Positions 52,071 to 64,000 of a DNA stretch of 64,000 nucleotides are shown piece by piece. Numbering within the stretch: position 1 is the stretch's first letter; each line of letters opens with the position of its first letter. Under the pieces are notes generated by a model. It saw nothing but the letters and a program-made list of their open reading frames with translations, searched no databases and was not told where the DNA came from. The translations under genes and the position numbers were made by a program. Source of the stretch: Pseudomonas sp. B21_DOA (GTDB lineage: Bacteria; Pseudomonadota; Gammaproteobacteria; Pseudomonadales; Pseudomonadaceae); the NCBI GenBank assembly GCA_030544685.1, contig CP086683.1, positions 1,364,001 through 1,428,000 of the forward strand. Direction: 5' to 3'.

Positions 52071-53657
52071 ATGACTAGTTTGCATGCCGACGAGGCGTTT
52101 CTCGGCCATTTCCAGTTAAGTCACGACCCGTTCGCGCCACGGGTGCCGGGCTTCAAATTCTTCCCGGCCCAGCGCAAGCCGGTGCTGGGTCAACTGCATC
52201 ATCTGGCGCGTTACAGCCAGTTGCTGCTGGTTGTCACCGGTCCGCAGGGCAGCGGCAAGACCCTGCTGCGCCAGGCGCTGGTGGCCAGCACCAATAAACA
52301 ATCGGTGCAGAGCGTGGTGGTTTCTGCCCGTGGCGCCGGGGATGCGGCCGGCGTGCTGCGCCAGGTGGCGCAAGCGCTGGATGTCGCGCAGGCCGAAGTC
52401 GGCGCGATTCTCGAGCAGGTGGTGCAACTCGGTCTGACCGGGCAGGAAGTCTATCTGCTGGTGGACGATGCCGAGCAGCTCGACGAGTCGGCGCTGGAAG
52501 CGTTGATGGCGCTGGGCGCCGGCACGCCGGAAGGTCGTCCGCATGTGTTCCTGTTCGGCGAGTCGTCGCTGATCGCTCAGCTCGAGGCGTTGCAGCTCGA
52601 AGAGGAGCGTTTCCACGTCATCGAATTGCAGCCGTACACCGAAGAAGAGACCCGCGAATATCTCGACCAGCGGCTGGAAGGCGCGGGCCGGGGTGTCGAA
52701 CTTTTCACCGCAGATCAGATCTCTGATATTCACGAAAGCTCCGAGGGCTGGCCGGGCAACATCAACCAGGTCGCTCGCGATGCTCTGATCGAAGTCATGA
52801 TTGCCAGCCGCTCCGCGGTCAAGCGTCCAAGTATGGGGTTCAACATGCCGAAGAAACACGTATTGGCGATTTCCGCCGTCGTTGTGGTCGCGGTTGCCGC
52901 CGCCTGGCTGATGCCGGGTCGCAGCAAGGCGCCGACCACCGGTGCTCCGGCCAATGAACAGGCGCAACTGCCATTGGGTCAGGGCGCCGCGAACGGCGCC
53001 AATCCATCCGTCGAGTTCGCTGGCAACACCCAGCCGATGCCGCTGCCTTTGGTCGGCAACTCGCAGCCGGTCATGCGTGGCCCGCTGGCCGAAGCCGCCG
53101 GTGGTATCACCGAAGGCGACGACGGCGTGCCGCTGGAAGGCTCCAGCGATACTCCGCCAACCGTAACCACCTCCGCGCCGCCTGCGGGCGTTCCGGCCGG
53201 TCCTGCGCCGACACCGGTTCCGACCCCTGCGGCCAAGCCGGCACCAACCCCGGCTCCGACGCAGATCGCCACGGCCAAGCCTGCTCCGGCCACGCCAGCG
53301 CCAGCTGCGAAACCGGCTCCTGCTCCGGCCAAGCCTGCCGACAAGCCCGTTACCGTGGCCAAGGCTGCCGGTGGCAGCTGGTACGCCGGTCAGCCGACCA
53401 GCAACTATGTCGTGCAGATCCTCGGCACCAGCTCGGAGACCGCCGCGCAGAACTTCGTCAAGGAGCAGGGCGGCGAGTACCGTTATTTCAAGAAAGTCCT
53501 CAACGGCAAGCCGCTTTACGTGATCACCTACGGCAACTTTGCCAATCGTGATGCGGCCGTTTCTGCCATCAAGGCCTTGCCAGCGAAGGTTCAGGCTGGT
53601 AAACCTTGGCCTCGCACTGTCGCCAGCGTCCAACAGGAACTGGCAACAACTCGCTGA
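52071..53657 (+). CDS. damX: SPOR-domain cell-division protein, DamX-like
   Basis: 528 residues. The N-terminal AAA-type ATPase (ExeA-like) has Walker A VTGPQGSGKT (about residue 55) and VYLLVDDAEQL. A membrane span is at about 262-282. A long Pro/Ala/Thr-rich linker (about 285-435) leads to a C-terminal SPOR domain (YVVQILGTSSETAAQNFVKEQGG). It probably locates at the septum through peptidoglycan binding. Same operon as aroKB. Confidence 0.9.
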   Translation: MTSLHADEAFLGHFQLSHDPFAPRVPGFKFFPAQRKPVLGQLHHLARYSQLLLVVTGPQGSGKTLLRQALVASTNKQSVQSVVVSARGAGDAAGVLRQVAQALDVAQAEVGAILEQVVQLGLTGQEVYLLVDDAEQLDESALEALMALGAGTPEGRPHVFLFGESSLIAQLEALQLEEERFHVIELQPYTEEETREYLDQRLEGAGRGVELFTADQISDIHESSEGWPGNINQVARDALIEVMIASRSAVKRPSMGFNMPKKHVLAISAVVVVAVAAAWLMPGRSKAPTTGAPANEQAQLPLGQGAANGANPSVEFAGNTQPMPLPLVGNSQPVMRGPLAEAAGGITEGDDGVPLEGSSDTPPTVTTSAPPAGVPAGPAPTPVPTPAAKPAPTPAPTQIATAKPAPATPAPAAKPAPAPAKPADKPVTVAKAAGGSWYAGQPTSNYVVQILGTSSETAAQNFVKEQGGEYRYFKKVLNGKPLYVITYGNFANRDAAVSAIKALPAKVQAGKPWPRTVASVQQELATTR

Positions 53658-54008
53658 AGATTCGGCGGCCTTACCCAGGCCGCCTCTCCCGGCACCTCAA
53701 AATCTCCACGAGTGCGCGCTTTCTGAAAAGATCGCGTGCCTTGTGGTGTCTGCGTCACAGTAGTTTTTGAGTCGTTGCGGTCAGAATTTAAAAAAGTTTT
53801 GACTAGCACAGCAGATCGCTTTAAACCTTTCACAAATGCGACATGAATTTGCGACAGTTCGTCGTCAAATTTGTGAGCCTCTGTGTCGCTGTGTACAATG
53901 ACCACCCTTTTGCCCCCGCTAAGCCGGCGTACGTTCGGCGCGGAACGCAAGTGGTTGAATTGAAAAGAAATTTGCCTCGAATAGAGGCAGCCTGGTGAGA
54001 AAGTGTCT
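53658..54008. other. damX-gltB intergenic region
   Basis: About 350 bases with no supportable gene. It holds a good promoter for gltB (53871-53899) and an inverted repeat CACAAAT (53831-53837) / ATTTGTG (53869-53875) overlapping its -35. The remaining leader is about 100 nt and I see no terminator after damX. Confidence 0.6.
53871..53899 (+). promoter_or_regulatory. Probable sigma-70 promoter for gltB
   Basis: TTGTGA (53871-53876), 17-nt spacer, TACAAT (53894-53899), about 110 nt upstream of gltB. The spacing is ideal and both hexamers match well. Confidence 0.65.
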
Positions 54009-58453
<4,445 letters not shown>

Positions 58454-58458
58454 CGACG

Positions 58459-58562
58459 CAGCTGCAAGCCACTAGCTTCAAGCGACAAGCTGAAGCTAGT
58501 ACGCGTTGTACCGGACTAATGTGATTTTCTTGCAGCTTGAAGCTTGTAGCTTGGAGCTGTTG
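58459..58562. repeat. AGCTTGCAGCTT-family inverted repeat between gltB and gltD
   Basis: CAGCTGCAAGCCACTAGCTT and TTGCAGCTTGAAGCTTGTAGC flank about 60 nt, with further GACAAGCTGAAGCTAGT pairing. It fills the 126-nt gap inside the gltBD unit. Confidence 0.6.
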
Positions 58563-58567
58563 TGTAA

Positions 58568-59997
<1,430 letters not shown>

Positions 59998-60025
59998 ACG
60001 CCGCTCGAAACTGCAATGCGATACC

Positions 60026-60112
60026 TGTGGGAGCTGGCTTGCCAGCGATAGCATCTCCTTGGTTTACCTGCCAAACCGAGTTGTCTGCATCGCTGGCAAG
60101 CCAGCTCCCACA
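60026..60112. repeat. REPIN of the TGTGGGAGCTGGCTTGCCAGCG type between gltD and hemE
   Basis: TGTGGGAGCTGGCTTGCCAG and inverted copy CTGGCAAGCCAGCTCCCACA, about 87 nt. A different sequence class from the GAGCCTGCTC type; the only copy in the window. Confidence 0.9.
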
Positions 60113-60242
60113 GTGTTTTGTGGTGTTGCAAAGTCAGCATTCCAGCGCGACAAATTGACCCGATAGACAAAAGGCTGACCCACATCCGTGCCTTTTGCCT
60201 CGCGCTCTGAGAAAATGCCCGCACTTTTTTCCGGATGCCGAC

Positions 60243-61309
60243 ATGACTGCCCTGAAGAACGACCGCTTCCTCCGTGCCCTGCTCAAGCAACCCGTTGACG
60301 TCACCCCTGTGTGGATGATGCGCCAGGCCGGTCGCTACCTGCCGGAGTACCGCGCCAGCCGCGCCCACGCCGGCGACTTCATGAGCCTGTGCATGAACCC
60401 GGAATTCGCCTGCGAAGTCACCCTGCAACCGCTCGACCGCTACCCGCAACTGGACGCGGCGATCCTGTTTTCCGACATCCTCACCATTCCCGATGCCATG
60501 GGCCAGGGCCTGTACTTCGAGACCGGTGAAGGTCCGCGCTTCAAGAAAGTCGTCAGCACCCTCGCCGACATCGAAGCCCTGCCGATCCCTGACCCGCACA
60601 AAGACCTCGGCTATGTCATGGATGCGGTCAGCACCATCCGCCGTGAACTCAACGGTCGCGTACCGCTGATCGGCTTCTCCGGCAGCCCATGGACGCTCGC
60701 GACTTACATGGTCGAAGGCGGCTCGTCGAAAGACTTCCGCAAGACCAAGGCGATGCTCTACGACAATCCGCAAGCCATGCACCTGCTGCTCGACAAGCTG
60801 GCGCAGTCGGTGACCTCGTACCTCAACGGCCAGATCATGGCCGGTGCGCAAGCGGTGCAGATCTTCGACACCTGGGGCGGCAACCTGTCGGCGGCGGCGT
60901 ATCAGGAATTCTCCCTGGCCTACATGAAAAAATCGTCAGCGGCCTGATCCGCGAGAACGATGGACGCAAAGTGCCAGTGATTCTCTTCACCAAGAACGGC
61001 GGCCTGTGGCTGGAAAGCATCGCCGAAGCCGGCGCCGACGCCCTCGGCCTGGACTGGACCTGCGACATCGGCAACGCCCGTGCCCGTGTCGGCGACAAGG
61101 TCGCGCTGCAAGGCAACATGGACCCGACCGTGCTCTACGCCAAACCGGAAGCGATCCGCACTGAAGTCGGGCGCATTCTGGCCAGCTACGGCAAGGGCAG
61201 CGGCCACGTGTTCAATCTTGGCCACGGCATTACGCCCGAGGTGGATCCGGAACATGCTGGCGCGTTCCTGCGTGCGGTGCATGAGCTGTCGGCTCAGTAT
61301 CACGAGTGA
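60243..61309 (+). CDS. hemE: Uroporphyrinogen decarboxylase (frameshift at 60927-60932 in this sequence)
   Basis: Converts uroporphyrinogen III to coproporphyrinogen III in haem synthesis. The N-terminal signature [19 protein letters not shown] with catalytic Arg/Asp, and [17 protein letters not shown], are present. One A is missing from the run 60927-60932; restoring it gives [20 protein letters not shown] and 355 residues. The gene is normally essential, so this is a sequencing artefact. ATG 60243 is chosen over the longer upstream reading. Confidence 0.95.
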
Positions 61310-61317
61310 TCAGCGCC

Positions 61318-61356
61318 CAATAAAAAACGCCCGGCCAAATGCCGGGCGTTTTTGTT
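61318..61356. terminator. Rho-independent terminator between hemE and the MFS gene
   Basis: AAAAAACGCCCGGC-CAAAT-GCCGGGCGTTTTTG, T-runs in both directions, between convergent genes. Confidence 0.9.
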
Positions 61357-61389
61357 TGCACGATCCAATGTCGGACACAGGGTTTTATG

Positions 61390-62663
61390 TCAGGCTTTGA
61401 CGCCCTGCAACGGCGGCAACTTCGCCAGCTTCAACGCCACCAGCAGGGCAATCAGCAACAATGCACCAATAAACAACCCGATCCCGTTCCACCCGCCCAA
61501 ATGCCAGAACACCCCGCCCGCTGTGCCGGCAATGCTCGATCCGGCGTAATAACTGAACAGATACAGCGACGACGCCTGACCCTTGGCCGTCAACGCGCGC
61601 CGACCGATCCAGCTGCTCGCCACCGAGTGCGCGGCAAAGAAGCCGAAGGTGAACACCAGCATGCCGACGATCACCAGCAACAACGAGGTAAACATGGTCA
61701 GTGCCAGTCCGGCGAACATCAGCGCAATCGTCGCCCAGAGCACTTTGCGTCGCCCCAGCTTGTCTGCCAAAGAACCGATTTTCGCCGAGCTGTAGATCCC
61801 CGACAGGTAGACCACCGAGAGCAATCCGACATACACCTGATCCAGGTTGTAAGGCGCTGCCAGCAAGCGATAGCCAATGTAGTTGAACAGCGTGACAAAC
61901 GCGCCCATCAGCACAAACGCTTCAAGAAACAGCAGCGGCAGGCCGGCGTCGCGAAAGTGCATGGTGAAGCCGTCGAGCAGGCTGCGCGGGTGCAGCGAGC
62001 GAGCGCGGAAGTTGCGCGATTCCGGGAGTATCTTCCAGAACACCGCCGCTGCGACCAGCGCCAGACCGCCGATCACCAGCATCGCCGTGTGCCAGCTGAC
62101 GAAGTCGATCAGCACGCCGGTGATCAAGCGTCCGCTCATGCCGCCGATCGCGTTGCCGCCAATGTACAAACCCATCGCCAGACCGATGTGTTGTGGATGG
62201 ATTTCTTCGCTCAGATAGGTCATCGCCACCGCTGCGAGCCCGCTCAACGACAGGCCGATCAGCGCGCGCATGATCAATACGCCGTGCCAGCTCGGCATCA
62301 TCGAACTGGCGATGGTGCACAACGCGGCAGCGAACAATGCGGCGACCATCACCGGCTTACGTCCGATGCGGTCGGAAATCGGCCCGGTGATCAGCAGACC
62401 GAAGGCCAACATGCCGGTCGCCACCGAGAGGATGAGACTGCTCTGCGCCGCGTTGATCCCGTATTCGTGGGACAGCAGCGGCATCATCGGTTGCACGCAA
62501 TAGAGCAGCGCGAACGTCGCAAAGCCGCCACAGAATAGCGCCAGCACCGTGCGCATGAACGCCGGCGTGCCTTTTTCGATGTAGATCTCCTGCAGCTCGG
62601 CGCGCACATCGTCGTCGGCAGCGGGCGGGATTTCGTGGGCAAGGGCGCGACAGCAGTTTTCAC
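61390..62663 (-). CDS. MFS transporter, probable drug/efflux type (frameshift at 62637-62639 in this sequence)
   Basis: A major-facilitator protein with 12 apparent membrane spans and the signature GPISDRIGRKPVM between spans 2 and 3. As written it opens at 62607, but adding one G to 62637-62639 gives a 424-residue protein starting at GTG 62663 (MKTAVAPLPHEIPPAADDDVRAELQEIYIEKG), with GAGG 8 nt upstream. The substrate is unknown. Divergent from a LysR regulator that may control it. Confidence 0.85.
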
Positions 62664-62725
62664 TTCAGACCTCGGAGAGCGCAGCCGGGCAGGCAATGAA
62701 AAAATCATATAGCTGGCTAATGTTT

Positions 62726-62757
62726 CTATCCAATATATTGTTCGACCTGTTTGATAG
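62726..62757. promoter_or_regulatory. Palindromes in the MFS-LysR divergent region
   Basis: CTATC (62726-62730) / GATAG (62753-62757) enclose the perfect 10-bp palindrome CAATATATTG (62731-62740), about 25 nt upstream of the LysR start. The region is AT-rich in a GC-rich chromosome. It is a plausible LysR binding site. Confidence 0.35.
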
Positions 62758-62781
62758 CTTCAGCGACCTAATGGAAATCCT

Positions 62782-63682
62782 ATGGAATTGCGTCATCTGC
62801 GTTACTTCATTGCCGTCGCCGAAGAACTGCATTTTGGCCGGGCCGCACAGGTGCTGGGCATCTCGCAGCCACCCCTGAGCCAGCAGATTCAAGCGCTGGA
62901 GCAGCAGCTCGGCGCACGCCTGTTCGAGCGCACCAATCGTCGGGTCGAGTTGAGCGAGGCGGGCAGGTTGTTTCTGCAGGAGGCGCGGCTGGTGCTGGCG
63001 CAGGTCGACAAGGCAGCGGATGTGGCCCGGCGCGCGCAGCTTGGTGAGCTTGGCGAACTGAAGATTGGCTTCACCTCGTCGGCACCGTTCAACTCGACCA
63101 TTCCGCAGGCGATTTTTCCTTTCGTCAGCGCTTTCCGGCGGTGCATCTGAACCTGCGCGAAATGAGCAGCACCATGGTCGCCGACGCCTTGGTGGACGAG
63201 TCGATCGAAGTCGGCATCATGCGCCCGCTCGGATTGCCAGATTCACTGAGTGTTGTGGAGTTGATGCGCGAGCCATTGGTGGCGGTGCTCAGTTCCAAGC
63301 ATCCGTTGGCCCAAGGCAGCGACGAAGGCCTGTTTCTCTCGGCGCTGGCGCTGGAGCCGTTCGTGTTTTTCCGCGCAGCTATGGCAGCGGGCTCTACGCA
63401 CAACTGCTCAGTCTGGCCCGTGACGCCGGCTTCAGCCCGCACTTTGCCCAAGAGGCTGGCGAGGCGATGACCATTATTGGTCTGGTGGCGGCGGGATTGG
63501 GTGTGTCAGTGCTGCCGGCGTCTTACCAACGCATGCGCATCGATGGTGTGGTCTACCGTTCGCTGCTAGATCCGGAAGCAATCTCGGCGGTGTGGCTGGT
63601 GCAGCGCAAAGATCAGAAATCACCGATGGCCAAGGCGTTTGTCGAACTGCTGACGCGCAAGGTCGAGCCGCTGACGGTGTGA
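62782..63682 (+). CDS. LysR-family transcriptional regulator (two frameshifts in this sequence)
   Basis: N-terminal winged helix-turn-helix MELRHLRYFIAVAEELHFGRAAQVLGISQPPLSQQIQALE, then a substrate-binding domain. T-runs 63113-63117 and 63366-63370 each lack one T. Restoring both gives PQAIFSFRQRFPAVHLNLREM and FVFFPRSYGSGLYAQLLSLAR and a 300-residue protein of normal size. Effector unknown. Divergent from the MFS transporter gene. Confidence 0.87.
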
Positions 63683-63691
63683 AGGCGGCCG

Positions 63692-63789
63692 GCGCTTTCG
63701 CGAGCAGGCTCGCTCCCACAGTTGAGCTGGGTCTCCACCGAAATTGTGTATGTCTCCTAGCTCCTGTGGGAGCGAGCCTGCTCGCGAAG
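63692..63789. repeat. REP pair in outward arrangement after the LysR gene
   Basis: GCTTTCGCGAGCAGGCTCGC...CCCACA, then TGTGGGAGCGAGCCTGCTCGCGAA, with about 44 nt between. Same order as the pair at 37526-37626. Confidence 0.88.
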
Positions 63790-64000
63790 AAGCCGGAAGC
63801 AGCACACATGCTGGTCCCGGTAGCAGCACACTTTGTGGTCAGGGATCATTTCTGAATAGAGCGAGCGCGTCTTGAAATTATGAGTAACTATCCCGAAAGG
63901 GGCTTGTGAGACTTTGAGGATCCTGGGCAACCGGCCATCGCAGAGCCAAGCAGGTAATCGGCGATGACATGCCAACCTGTCTGTGAAAGGGCGCCGAATG
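63790..64000. other. Intergenic tail of the window
   Basis: No convincing gene. The last three bases (63998-64000) are ATG preceded by GAAAGGGCGCCGA, which could be the start of the next plus-strand gene. The short minus-strand reading frame through here has no recognisable features. Confidence 0.4.

Noticed and set aside
61339..62538. Plus-strand frame of 399 residues opposite the MFS gene
   Set aside because: Antisense shadow with Gln/His/Arg-rich sequence and no domain. The minus-strand protein has 12 membrane spans.
63757..63975. Minus-strand frame of 72 residues at the window end
   Set aside because: It starts in non-coding sequence and runs into a REP unit. No ribosome-binding site or family resemblance.

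Overview
The window looks like chromosomal core sequence of a fluorescent Pseudomonas. The evidence is the gene content, the GC-rich coding, and the gene order (hut, opgGH, tat, his, ubi, pha, hslVU, argS, priA, rpmE, ponA, pilMNOPQ, aroKB, damX, gltBD, hemE), which from memory runs parallel to P. aeruginosa PAO1 around PA5030-PA5096. The many REP/REPIN-type palindromes between genes also fit the P. fluorescens group. I see no rRNA, tRNA, insertion sequence, prophage, integrase or CRISPR array.

Layout. Bases 1-7362 hold the distal half of a histidine-utilisation operon: hutXWV (uptake), two tandem HAL-family genes, hutI and hutG. 7530-8935 hold proline iminopeptidase and dtd. 9211-13584 are opgGH (periplasmic glucans). 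13847-16469 are a polar amino-acid ABC importer, convergent with a chemoreceptor (16563-18479). A long minus-strand block (18575-24670) carries rsmE, tatCBA, hisEI and the ubiquinone genes ubiB, ubiJ and ubiE. 24825-31950 is the medium-chain-length polyhydroxyalkanoate locus: phaI-phaF on the plus strand, converging on phaC1-phaZ-phaC2-phaD on the minus strand. Then come a DUF971 gene, hslVU, a SPOR protein, argS, priA, rpmE, a secreted nuclease, a malic enzyme and ponA. 45421-53657 is pilMNOPQ-aroK-aroB-damX. 54009-61309 are gltB, gltD and hemE. The window ends with an MFS transporter divergent from a LysR regulator.

Sequence quality. Sixteen otherwise well-conserved genes, several of them essential (argS, hemE, rpmE), are broken by small deletions. 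Almost all are one base lost from a homopolymer, and restoring it recovers a full-length protein. This is best explained by read or assembly error. I annotate these genes at their restored extents and give the position of each lesion.

Most interesting points. (1) The first of the two tandem HutH-like proteins lacks exactly the Ala-Ser-Gly triplet that makes the MIO cofactor and also lacks an active-site Tyr, beside an intact histidase. (2) An 18-bp TTAG-N10-CTAA motif is shared by the phaI and phaC1 upstream regions and may be the PhaD operator. The phaC1 leader also carries nested inverted repeats, and phaC1 has a perfect Crc/Hfq-type motif just inside its coding start. (3) At least six families of intergenic palindromes occur, some at positions where they could set relative expression inside operons. 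I found no convincing wholly new multi-gene system; the window is mostly conserved core genome.
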